Shown one piece after another: positions 24,794-28,532 of a DNA stretch of 64,000 bases. Numbering within the stretch: the first letter of the stretch is position 1; every line of letters starts with the position of its first letter. The DNA comes from Branchipolynoe longqiensis. Taxonomy: Eukaryota; Annelida; Polychaeta; Phyllodocida; Polynoidae. Made by a program: the position numbers and the translations under genes. Under the pieces are notes generated by a model. The model had not been told where the DNA came from. It worked only from the letters and a program-made list of their open reading frames with translations, and searched no databases. The DNA lies in NCBI GenBank assembly GCA_030323885.1, contig CM059199.1, positions 37,766,590 to 37,830,589 of the forward strand, in the 5' to 3' direction.

Positions 24794-24980
24794 GCACACA
24801 CACACGCCCTACCAACTGTGCCACCACGCCCACAATACCTTTTTTGGTTCTATTTCGGTAAAGCGCGTCTGGATCCTCTCCTGGCACTGGCACCTCCTCC
24901 GTAAACGACCCGTAGCCATCCGTTGCTATGGCGAATACGGGGTTTTGCTGTGGACTGGGTTTGTCTTGACGGGACACCAT
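415..24980 (-). CDS. SVOP: SVOP-like major facilitator transporter, gene-level model (10 exons, 3' end outside window)
   Basis: Gene model on the minus strand joining 24980-24839, 16417-16335, 15633-15535, 14172-14095 (or 14101), 10393-10269, 7997-7934, 6924-6802, 5541-5339, 3305-3226 and 513-415. Every junction is GT-AG and every phase matches, giving about 365 codons. The product reads like synaptic vesicle 2-related protein: an acidic N-terminus, the MFS loop motif [11 protein letters not shown], the segment [10 protein letters not shown], then [12 protein letters not shown], and a long loop before segment 7. SVOP/SV2 proteins are 12-membrane-segment carriers of vesicle membranes; substrate unknown. 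About one third of the protein, including the stop codon, lies beyond base 1. SVOP versus SVOPL orthology cannot be settled here. Introns of 0.6-8.4 kb are packed with SINEs, MITEs and LINE ends. Confidence 0.88.
675..1028 (+). mobile_element. MITE family T, 354 bp
   Basis: TIRs TTAAAGTTGCACAGTCCGAT and its reverse at the right (CATCGGACTATGGAACTTTA). Confidence 0.88.
1150..1365 (+). mobile_element. SINE-A2 (short-tail subtype)
   Basis: tRNA-like head (TGAATGAGTTGAACACCCTC, later GGGATTCAAACC), the SINE-A body to GATAGGGTAAGG, then the alternative tail ATTAAAAGATCCCCTGTTTA. Confidence 0.7.
1395..1520 (-). mobile_element. Retroposon family U, 3' end with hairpin
   Basis: In reverse complement: CAGTGCTTCGGCACTG hairpin, then TCAGCAGAATAAAC. 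The same hairpin-then-AATAAA layout occurs at 9660, 17770, 41940, 51430 and 59800. Confidence 0.5.
1521..2157. other. AT-rich stretch, nothing identified
   Basis: SVOP-like intron 9. A candidate exon near 2085-2145 was considered and dropped because exons 9 and 10 join in phase without it. Confidence 0.5.
2160..2339. mobile_element. MITE family P (pogo-like), TA duplication
   Basis: CAGTAAAACCTCTCTAAATC to TTGCTG between TA 2158-2159 and TA 2340-2341. Confidence 0.85.
2825..3172 (+). mobile_element. MITE family T
   Basis: Left end TTGAAGCTGCATAGTCTGAT, right end TCATCGGACTAGGCTGCTTT. Ends 53 bp from SVOP-like exon 9. Confidence 0.85.
3226..3305 (-). CDS. SVOP: SVOP-like exon 9 (membrane segment 7)
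   Basis: 80 bases, acceptor ATTTCAG, donor GTAAGC. With two bases from exon 8 it gives [20 protein letters not shown] then IGSTCAG. Family members have the pattern WFxxxFxYYGLVLLTTExFQ. It is bracketed by two T-family MITEs in the same orientation, one ending 53 bp from the donor and the other starting about 35 bp from the acceptor. Confidence 0.9.
3339..4092 (+). mobile_element. MITE family T with a SINE-B inside
   Basis: Left end at AGTTCTACAGTTCGATGG; the right part resumes at about 3962 (TTCCCTTCTATGCAGAAACA) and ends TATCAGATTATGCAATA. Confidence 0.8.
3646..3965 (-). mobile_element. SINE-B
   Basis: Read on the minus strand: degraded tRNA-like head with CGATTCCCCGTG, body ATACCATGTCTATGTGGTG, tail ending CTTGGGACAACTAATGTACC. 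The tail is also used by SINE-A2. It interrupts a T-family MITE. A related copy is at 47983. Confidence 0.7.
4131..4226 (-). mobile_element. SINE-A fragment
   Basis: CCTAGCAACATCTAAGGTCA to GTGCTGCCCCACTGGGA, the 3' half of SINE-A. Confidence 0.75.
4258..4550 (-). mobile_element. SINE-A, one arm of an inverted duplication
   Basis: Tail (GTTT)n at left, degraded tRNA-like head at right. 4223-4440, including flank beyond the tail, is almost identical to the reverse complement of 6237-6463. Confidence 0.85.
4551..4705 (+). mobile_element. SINE-C fragment
   Basis: AGTGGTCCACAACTGGTTCA to AAGAGTGGCCTATATGGCGG. Confidence 0.75.
4720..5085 (-). repeat. 206-bp repeat, two units
   Basis: Two reversed units with CACCATCTAGAAACAAAT and CATTGTTAATGGCCATGAGC. 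Confidence 0.8.
5140..5275 (+). mobile_element. SINE-C 3' end
   Basis: AAATATGTCAGAATGACCAT, CAATAGCCAATGATAAAAAT and TTAAATAAAACAAGC. It abuts SVOP-like exon 8 with 60 bp between. Confidence 0.8.
5339..5541 (-). CDS. SVOP: SVOP-like exon 8 (central loop)
   Basis: 203 bases, acceptor TTTGTAG, donor GTTTGT (a weak consensus chosen because only it fits phase 2 of the next exon). It starts [20 protein letters not shown] and runs through [36 protein letters not shown] to ALLW. This is the cytosolic loop between segments 6 and 7. The LPxSPR(Y/F)D-type start matches SV2 relatives. It lies between two arms of a near-identical inverted SINE duplication (4223-4440 and 6237-6463). Confidence 0.9.
5560..6100. 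other. Intronic stretch with G-runs and (AT)n
   Basis: Two poly-G runs (about 5710 and 5750) and a short TA run at 5821; no coding signal. Confidence 0.6.
6105..6424 (+). mobile_element. SINE-A, second arm of the inverted duplication
   Basis: Head with B-box GGGTTCGAACCCTGG at about 6150, body, tail AACAACAACAAACAAAC. Confidence 0.88.
6802..6924 (-). CDS. SVOP: SVOP-like exon 7 (membrane segments 5-6)
   Basis: 41 codons in phase 0, acceptor TTTGCAG, donor GTGAGT. Reads [20 protein letters not shown] and [20 protein letters not shown] plus Met. Family members show the pattern (F/W)xxGxxxExxLAxxxxxxxGWRWLL here, so the assignment is secure. Confidence 0.92.
6955..7120 (-). mobile_element. SINE-A2 (short-tail subtype)
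   Basis: Tail GGTACATTAGTTGATTAAGG, body GCTCCTTGCCCTATCCTA, head ACATGGGTTCGATTC; abuts the next SINE head to head. Confidence 0.75.
7121..7376 (+). mobile_element. SINE-A carrying the 19-bp LINE tip
   Basis: Headless body from ACTACCTAGCCTGGCAC to the tail AATCACCAACAAACAGAC. Confidence 0.8.
7264..7282 (-). mobile_element. 19-bp insertion of only the LINE L 3' tip
   Basis: Inside a SINE-A copy, GATTGATTGATTGGTGGTT (the reverse complement of the last bases of LINE L) sits between two CTATAA copies; the uninterrupted SINE reads CACTATAAAG here. Confidence 0.75.
7461..7865. repeat. 73-bp tandem array, about 5.5 units
   Basis: TTTCAGGGGAATAT-type starts at 7461, 7534, 7607, 7680, 7754 and 7827. 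In an SVOP-like intron. Confidence 0.9.
7934..7997 (-). CDS. SVOP: SVOP-like exon 6
   Basis: 64 bases, acceptor CTTCTCAG after a long pyrimidine tract, donor GTAAGT. One base completes the split Ala codon, then [20 protein letters not shown] and E follow. The family has VTLYAEFLP-(K/R)-R-K at this loop. The 73-bp tandem array (7461-7865) ends 70 bases beyond the donor. Confidence 0.9.
8100..8449. other. Intronic stretch, nothing identified
   Basis: AT-rich; no repeat match to other parts of the window noticed. Confidence 0.5.
8450..8792 (-). mobile_element. MITE family T
   Basis: TTAAAGCTGCATGGTCCGAT to ATCGGACTATGCAACTTTAA; opposite orientation to the copy at 675. Confidence 0.88.
8897..8918. 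repeat. C homopolymer
   Basis: About 22 C residues; other G/C runs at 5710, 5750, 11563, 14751 and 26182. Confidence 0.85.
8919..9235. other. GC-rich unassigned stretch
   Basis: Richer in CG dinucleotides than its surroundings (CCGCCACCGCAGCGCGGG), no domain recognised in any frame. Possibly an older TE piece; it lies in an SVOP-like intron. Confidence 0.4.
9236..9642 (+). mobile_element. LINE family L 3' fragment
   Basis: Same 3' end as at 46 kb, including CTCGCCGTGAATATGGCC and the (AATC)n tail. The target duplication is not clear. Confidence 0.85.
9718..9788 (+). mobile_element. LINE family X 3' tip
   Basis: AGAGCCAATGTCTACTTTTT, GTGCTGGCGGGGGG and AACCAAACAAAC repeat the end of the 14.7-kb copy. 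Confidence 0.55.
10072..10259. mobile_element. MITE family P beside SVOP-like exon 5
   Basis: CAGTAAAACCTCGCTAACCG to AGAGGTTTACTG; TA at 10070-10071 and 10260-10261. The right TA lies at intron positions 8-9 of the donor. Confidence 0.88.
10269..10393 (-). CDS. SVOP: SVOP-like exon 5 (membrane segments 3-4)
   Basis: 125 bases, acceptor ATTGCAG, donor GTAAGT, leaving two bases of a split Ala codon. It reads [20 protein letters not shown] and then [20 protein letters not shown]. The RxxxGxGIG pattern is typical of MFS segment 4. A family-P MITE begins nine bases inside the downstream intron, its TA duplication touching the donor consensus. Confidence 0.92.
10430..11149. other. Intronic stretch with a TGTTG microsatellite
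   Basis: (TTGTG)n at about 10873; otherwise unassigned. Confidence 0.5.
11150..11470 (+). mobile_element. SINE-A, second head subtype
   Basis: Head CGGTTGAGCACGGGCCTCGC, body, tail CCAACAACCAACCAAC. Confidence 0.85.
11471..11645 (-). mobile_element. SINE-A-related fragment
   Basis: GGCACCATGTCACGGTATCT and CCTGGCAACTAGCCAACCAG match the SINE-A middle; a C-run interrupts it. Confidence 0.5.
11712..12372. repeat. G-rich minisatellite
   Basis: Variants of GGGGTGGGAGTG and GGGGTGTGAGTG for 660 bp, strongly strand-asymmetric. Long frames through it are low-complexity artefacts. Confidence 0.92.
12587..12918 (+). mobile_element. MITE family T, diverged
   Basis: AGGTTGCATAATCCGACTTT to CTCATGTGACTTTAA. 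Confidence 0.75.
13068..13875. repeat. 322-bp tandem repeat with tRNA-Gln-like module
   Basis: TGGCCACTTGCCCGAGAGG recurs at 13207, with variants at 13529 and 13851, period 322 bp. On the minus strand each unit has GGTGGTGTAATGGTTAGCAC, like box A of tRNA-Gln, and GTGGGTTCAAGTCCCGC as box B, a SINE head or tRNA relic. Confidence 0.85.
13895..14062. mobile_element. MITE with ACCGT ends
   Basis: TACCGTATTCTCACGGGTGA and GAGAAAACGGTA are inverted; inside, words like GGGTGTTAAC/GTTAACGCCC recur. Its end is 32 bp from SVOP-like exon 4. Confidence 0.65.
14095..14172 (-). CDS. SVOP: SVOP-like exon 4 (MFS motif A)
   Basis: Reads [20 protein letters not shown] then [15 protein letters not shown] is the major-facilitator signature loop between segments 2 and 3. 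The acceptor is CTTCGAAG. The donor is ambiguous: GTTGTA after AAG (exon ends at 14101) or GTTTGT six bases later (ends at 14095, adding Val-Val). Both keep phase 0; a transcript would decide. Confidence 0.88.
14255..14790 (+). mobile_element. LINE family X 3' fragment
   Basis: The plus strand can be read as [20 protein letters not shown], then after a stop [17 protein letters not shown], equivalent to the C-terminus of LINE L ([13 protein letters not shown]). The 3' end is CCAATAGCCGATG, a G-run, then (AAAC)n. The lineage is related to but distinct from L. Confidence 0.65.
15021..15297. mobile_element. Foldback element a (word TTGCGACC/GGTCGCAA)
   Basis: Left GACCCCAGTCACAC, right GTGACTGGGGCTTTAG. 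The interior is made of TTGCGACC-like and GGTCGC-like words on both strands. A piece of the same family lies at 20655-20720. Confidence 0.72.
15535..15633 (-). CDS. SVOP: SVOP-like exon 3 (membrane segment 1)
   Basis: 33 codons in phase 0 at both ends, acceptor GTCGCCAG and donor GTGAGT. It reads [20 protein letters not shown] then [13 protein letters not shown]. Family members have ADAMEMMILSIL and CEW at the same places, so the match runs over the whole exon. Confidence 0.92.
15715..15937 (-). mobile_element. SINE-C, head truncated
   Basis: TTTGTTTTATTTAACAACAC to GTTGTGGACCACTGGTTGG. Lies 82 bp from SVOP-like exon 3. Confidence 0.85.
16335..16417 (-). CDS. SVOP: SVOP-like exon 2
   Basis: Acceptor TTATTAG and donor GTAAAT bound 83 bases. 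The exon begins with two bases of a split Gly codon and reads [13 protein letters not shown] then [14 protein letters not shown]. This is the conserved SVOP/SV2 entry into membrane segment 1, where the family has the pattern FTVxxAxxxIGFGxFQ. It ends in phase 0. Confidence 0.9.
16625..16940 (+). mobile_element. SINE-A, second head subtype
   Basis: GATAGAGCACGGGCCTCGCG head, TTCCGTTCCCAGTTGAGTC, full body, ending GGACGTAAAGGTCCAATGAC. Confidence 0.85.
17062..17406 (+). mobile_element. MITE family T
   Basis: TTTACAGTTGCGTAGTCCCA to ATCGGACTATGCAGCTTTAA; centre holds the palindrome TTTTGGCAAGCTTGCCAAAA. Confidence 0.88.
17700..17800 (-). mobile_element. Retroposon family U, 3' end with hairpin
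   Basis: Reverse complement: CAGTGCATTAGCACTG, then GAGGAATAAAAAC and an A-rich tail. Confidence 0.5.
17958..18240 (+). mobile_element. SINE-A, head truncated
   Basis: Begins at the B-box GTTCGAACCCAGGTCGAC and ends ACCCCAACAACCTACCAACC. Confidence 0.82.
18536..19013. mobile_element. TIR repeat family S
   Basis: GGGCCGTATTCGATTAACAC at left, GATTAAATCAAATAAGCCC inverted at right. CTCGGGTCACCCGAG palindrome. Homologous to the core of the PLAC8-like insertion. Confidence 0.65.
19199..19553 (+). mobile_element. MITE family T, 355 bp
   Basis: TTAAAGTTGCATAGTCCGAT to ATCGGACTATGCAGCTTTAA; the best-preserved copy. Confidence 0.9.
19790..20316 (+). repeat. 206-bp repeat, about 2.5 units
   Basis: CATTGACAATGCATTGAG at 19991 and 20197; each unit has GTTTGTTTCTAGGTGGTGT. 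The third unit is cut by the SINE at 20317 and resumes at 22617. Confidence 0.85.
20317..20653 (-). mobile_element. SINE-A, second head subtype
   Basis: Full length from (GTTT)n tail to head (CTCCCGATCTTCCGCACGCG at right). Inserted in the 206-bp repeat. Confidence 0.85.
20747..21175. mobile_element. TA-flanked MITE, about 425 bp
   Basis: GATAAATGATTCACCCGGTA to GGGGTGAATCTTTTATC between TA dinucleotides; matches 32845-33247 throughout (GGAACAAGAAGTAGAATG, AAAAAGACAAGATGGCGGCC). Confidence 0.8.
21215..21810. mobile_element. Foldback element b, copy 1 (596 bp)
   Basis: AAGCCGTGTTCACACGGACA to TCCGTGTGAACACGGCT. Words GTGAGGCG, AATCGAATC and GATCCGCATCACGTGAAT recur. TA (or TAA) at both sides. 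Confidence 0.85.
22019..22615. mobile_element. Foldback element b, copy 2 (597 bp)
   Basis: AAGCCTTGTTCACACGGACA to TCCGTGTGAACACGGCT; TA duplication supported by the 206-bp repeat read across it (TTCTATATGTG). Confidence 0.85.
22617..22720 (+). repeat. 206-bp repeat, resumed half unit
   Basis: TATGTGTTCCAAGCGGTTTG to GCTCATAGCCATTGAGTTTG. Confidence 0.75.
22925..24595 (-). mobile_element. LINE family L, RT C-terminus to 3' end
   Basis: 24590-24242 codes the RT C-terminal part ([20 protein letters not shown] ... [19 protein letters not shown]). A decayed RNase H region follows and 23655-23161 codes [13 protein letters not shown] to [14 protein letters not shown]. The 3' end matches the copy at 52.4 kb, but its tail is eroded. 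The 5' side abuts a P-family MITE fragment. Confidence 0.85.
24592..24636. mobile_element. MITE family P fragment
   Basis: GAGGTGGTCGGTTAGAGAGG and TTTTACTGTA. Confidence 0.75.
24690..24810. repeat. (AT)n and (AC)n microsatellite
   Basis: Mixed TA and CA runs starting about 30 bp into SVOP-like intron 1. Confidence 0.9.
24839..24980 (-). CDS. SVOP: SVOP-like exon 1 (start codon, cytosolic N-terminus)
   Basis: The ATG at 24980 is the first Met after an in-frame TGA just upstream. It opens 47 codons beginning [10 protein letters not shown] and ending [11 protein letters not shown] plus one base, followed by the donor GTATTG. The single leftover base completes a Gly codon with the two bases that open exon 2, which is what links this otherwise unremarkable peptide to the transporter. 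The residues are hydrophilic and acidic ([12 protein letters not shown]), as expected for the cytosolic tail before the first helix. Just inside the intron lies an (AC)n/(AT)n microsatellite (about 24690-24810). No TATA box is obvious upstream; a 5' non-coding part probably reaches toward 25.1-25.2 kb. Confidence 0.75.
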
Positions 24981-25350
24981 CACATCTCAGGACTGGCACA
25001 CACTGCCAAGAGACGATATCAACGACTACTGCTATGCTGTCGTGGTATCTGTGGCGAGGGGAATGAGTGTCAGCTTGTATGGGGCTGATATTCTGCCTGT
25101 ATGGCGTGTCACTGATGTAGAATGAGGTTTTCCCGGAGGCCTAGTTCGCCGCAGTGTCCCCGGTCCACCTTGCCGTACTCAGCGAAGCGGAGATGATGAC
25201 TCTAACGCTCTAAACATAGGCCAAATAAATAAATAAAAAGTTGGCGGTCGTCGTTCTGATCATGCAAATCATGGTCAGGCGGGCGGTTTTTATTATTATT
25301 ATTATTTTTTATTTTTTTTTTGTCGACCGGACGCAGGCCTCCCGTACGGA
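24981..25350 (-). promoter_or_regulatory. Region upstream of the SVOP-like start codon
   Basis: Moderately GC-rich and free of recognised repeats up to about 25215, so it probably holds the 5' UTR and core promoter. No TATA box or initiator could be fixed. Confidence 0.35.
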
Positions 25351-25494
25351 TAGTTGTTGGAGTTTTACGTCCTGGCAACACCTATGGTCATGTCAGGACG
25401 GGTACGGACTTGTGACAGTGTGCACTCATGGTGGCTACAGTGCTGCCCCACTGGGAGACCAGGCTGCAAGCACCATGACCTGATATCCCACTCA

Positions 25495-26441
25495 AGCCTA
25501 CATTCCTTACACGCGGCATGCTGCATGTGAATGCGAATGCGGCAAAAAATGGAAACGGCTAGAAGTCAATGGGGGTGATTCCTTACACATGGCATGCAAA
25601 TGCGAATGCGAATGCGAATGCGAATGCGAATGCGAATGCGAATGTGGCAACTAAATCGGTCCATGTAGCCATCGGTGCGGCATGCGGCATGCGGCATGCG
25701 GCATGCGGCATGCGGCATACAAATAGAAAAACGATCATCAGGCCGGGCCGGGCCAGGCTGGGCCGGGCCGGGCCGGGCGGGCCCGACCTGGCTGGGCCGG
25801 TGTAAAGATTTCAAATTCCCCCCATATTCAAGTTCCCCCCCAGGAACTTGAAAACGTTTTCAAATTCCTCCCAGGGGAATTTGAAAACGTTTTCAAATTC
25901 CCTCCCTCATTTTAACTTTCCCTCCCCCCCATTTTTGGGGAATTTTCTTTATTTTTGTAATTTTTTGTTATTTTTGATTATTTTTCATGACAAATATTAT
26001 AATATACAGAGAATAACATAATGGAAATTATTACTAGTACAGTAAAATATATTTAACCACAAATGACACAAAAAGTCTCCAAGATGGTTAAGAAAAAAAT
26101 ATTATAGGTCTGAAATTTAAAACGTTTTTTAAAGTATTTTAAACAATTTTAAATTCCCGGAGGGGGGAATTTGAAAATAGGGGGGGGGGGGGGGGGAATC
26201 TGAAAACTGTTTTGAAGTTCCCCCCCAGGAATCTGAAAACGTTTTTAAGTTCCCCGGAGGGAAGTTGAAAACGTTTTCAGATTCCCGGGGGGGAACTTGA
26301 GAAGGGGGGAAGTTGAAATCGTTACACCGGGCTGGAATCATGACCGTTCGCATGCCGCATGCCGCATGCCGCGTGAAAGGAATCATCCCGTTTGCATGCC
26401 GCATGCCACATGCTGCATACCGCGTGTAAGGAATCCTAGCT
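25495..26441. mobile_element. Foldback element B (947 bp), TCA duplication
   Basis: AGCCTACATTCCTTACACGC to GTGTAAGGAATCCTAGCT; TCA at 25492-25494 and 26442-26444 inside a SINE-A. Contains (AATGCG)n, (GGCATGC)n and (GGGCC)n runs and nested element f. A 3-bp duplication suggests the PIF/Harbinger group. Confidence 0.82.
25799..26328. mobile_element. Foldback element f nested in B
   Basis: GGTGTAAAGATTTCAAATTC to GAAGTTGAAATCGTTACACC. The interior repeats GAAAACGTTTTC and AAATTCCCC/GGGGAATTT words. Flanking GGC may be the duplication. Confidence 0.7.
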
Positions 26442-26726
26442 TCAGTCACATTATCCTGACACTGAGCCAACCAGTCCTTGCCATATCCTAATAATGCCGA
26501 GTACCTGGCTAGGAAGCGACGAGTATCAATTGTTATGTCTTTGGTTTGAATCGACCAGGGTTCGAATCTCACGACCTACCAAAACGGCGAGCGATTTTTC
26601 AGGCACAGGCGGGGAGGATCACCAATTATTTTGTATTCGGCCTTAGGGGCCAACCAAAGTTGTCGGGCATCACGTGACGACTAATTCTCCAGGTAAATCT
26701 TCTGATTAACAATGTATGTATGTTTG

Positions 26727-26815
26727 TTGCTGTTGTTTTACGTCCTAGCAACACCTAAGGTCATACCAGGAGGGCAATGTATGTGCCTCTAAATTAAAAT
26801 GACTACGGGCTTGAT
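26727..26815 (-). mobile_element. SINE-A tail fragment, left flank of the DIRS-order element
   Basis: TTTTACGTCCTAGCAACACC then ATGTATGTGCCTCTAAAT; the same join recurs at 32750. Confidence 0.6.
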
Positions 26816-26966
26816 ATGTTGATTACCATAGATACCGTTCGAATCATGCGTAGCTATGGTCCGTGTTAACTTCCGGTAAGGAATTCTAAGCAGAGTTCAG
26901 TTCCTACCTGGCCACTGTCGTTGACGGAGTGTTGAAGCAGTAGAGACAATTTGATAGTGGATTACG

Positions 26967-28159
26967 ATGCCGAGAATGCCTAAAGTCAGAAGTGTGGTCG
27001 GAAAATATTCAAGAGCATTGTTGAGATCCATGGAGTCGTCTGGGTGTGGTTCTGAAGAAGGAATACGGGATGATCTGCCTGTGAGTCGTGTGTTGTCGAA
27101 TACACGACTGAAAATGGCGGATTTAGTTCCGTGGACCCAATACCGTCGACTTCAACGGATAATGCCCACCCGTCTCTGGACGATATTGCCAGGTTGTTGG
27201 ATATGAAATTACAATCTGCACAAGAGCCATTGTTGGAGCGTATTCGGGGACTGGAGACATCTAGACACAATGGAGGAATACCTACAGATCAGTCGGACGG
27301 GCCACCTGATTCTAATGGTGACGTCACTGGACGGTCGTTGGAAACGGTTATACGGAATTCAAGTCAGCGGGCTGTTCGCCCGACGGAGTCGTGTAATAAC
27401 AGGAATCACATAAACAAGGCGAAAGGTAACGTGTGTCATTCTCCTTGCTCTGGTCATGCATCTAAGCGTACTGTATCAGATGTTGATGTAGAATCGGACA
27501 GTGAGGACTCAGTAATGCGTGAATTGATACGCTATGCTGGTAAGAAGGTGAAACGTAAACATACTGTAAAACTACTGCCTCATAAATACGTAATATGCCG
27601 TGAAAAGAAGGGGAAGGTGCAGCAAGGGGAGGCTACATGGTTTGAGTACTTGGCGGCGATACGTCGGATGGTTAAACGTGGGGATGTGCCTACTTCTTGG
27701 GATCGGCACTTAGAAGATCATATCGATACCATTTTGGACATGGCACAAAATTACTCGTGGCATACATGTCTGACATATAGTGAAAAAAATTTCAATATGG
27801 TGGCCGACAAGAGACTGCCAGGTGGTTGGGAGGATCAGGGCAAAATAATAGAGGTCAGACGGGACATTTGTGGGCTTGCTAGACGAGTAGATCAAAGTAC
27901 AACAAACAGTGCTTGATCGACTGCCACCGAATATAAAAAAGGTGTGGATGCAAGACCGTGTATTATATGGAACAGGGGAGGTTCGTGTGGACACACAGGT
28001 GACCATGGAGAAGGAAGCAGTCAGTTTGTTCACATCTGTGCTTATTGTGCTTTCAAGTTACGCAAGAAGCATTCGCACAAAGAGATCGACTGCAAGACAA
28101 AGCAGCATGCCAAAGAGATGACTGTGGACGAGTCTTCAGCCCGCACAAAGAATTTTTAG
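26967..28159 (+). pseudogene. Gag-like region of the DIRS-order element, with an internal stop and a frame shift
   Basis: An ATG at 26967 opens MPRMPKVRSVVGKYSRALLR; near 27075 the coding signal passes to another frame, open from 27074, which runs to an in-frame TGA at 27914. The same frame then continues to 28159 through a cysteine/histidine block, CIIWNRGGSCGHTG, HICAYCAFKLRKKHSHKEID and C. This spacing resembles the zinc knuckles of DIRS/Ngaro Gag proteins. The charged middle (about codons 110-160) carries RYAGKKVKRKHTVKLLPHKY. Either Gag is degenerate or readthrough is used; the first is simpler. Confidence 0.6.
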
Positions 28160-28532
28160 ATGGCAGTCGGCCGGTGACTGCTGCTACCCAAGAAACAGTG
28201 CGTATGGATGCGGATCTAGCATTGTCACACTTCATCTCTGAGACTACAGATGGCGCCACAGGCGTTTCTGCATCGGTTAACCCAGTCGGCGTCGGTCGAA
28301 ATAAGGTCGGTGCGGTTGATTTGTTGGTGGCGTGTCGGCCTGCATGTGTATCGACTCACTCTATCCTTCCTGTTTCCCCACCACACTCTAATGTAATTAT
28401 GGATGGTAGCACACGCATAAAGTGCAATAGTAGTTCTGTAGGTTCGCAAGAGCCCATTCAAATTCCCCGTTAAATAAGGATAATGGCCATTCGTCATTTC
28501 TGCCTAAACGACCGCGGGCGCCATCTAGTTGT

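Larger units (their letters stand above)
25351..26578 (-). mobile_element. SINE-A split by foldback element B
   Basis: Left half 25351-25494, right half 26442-26578; joined they give one SINE. The break carries the 3-bp duplication TCA. Confidence 0.85.

Noticed and set aside
27710..28033. Antisense frames across the gag region
   Set aside because: Shadows of the plus-strand retroelement frames with no motif of their own.
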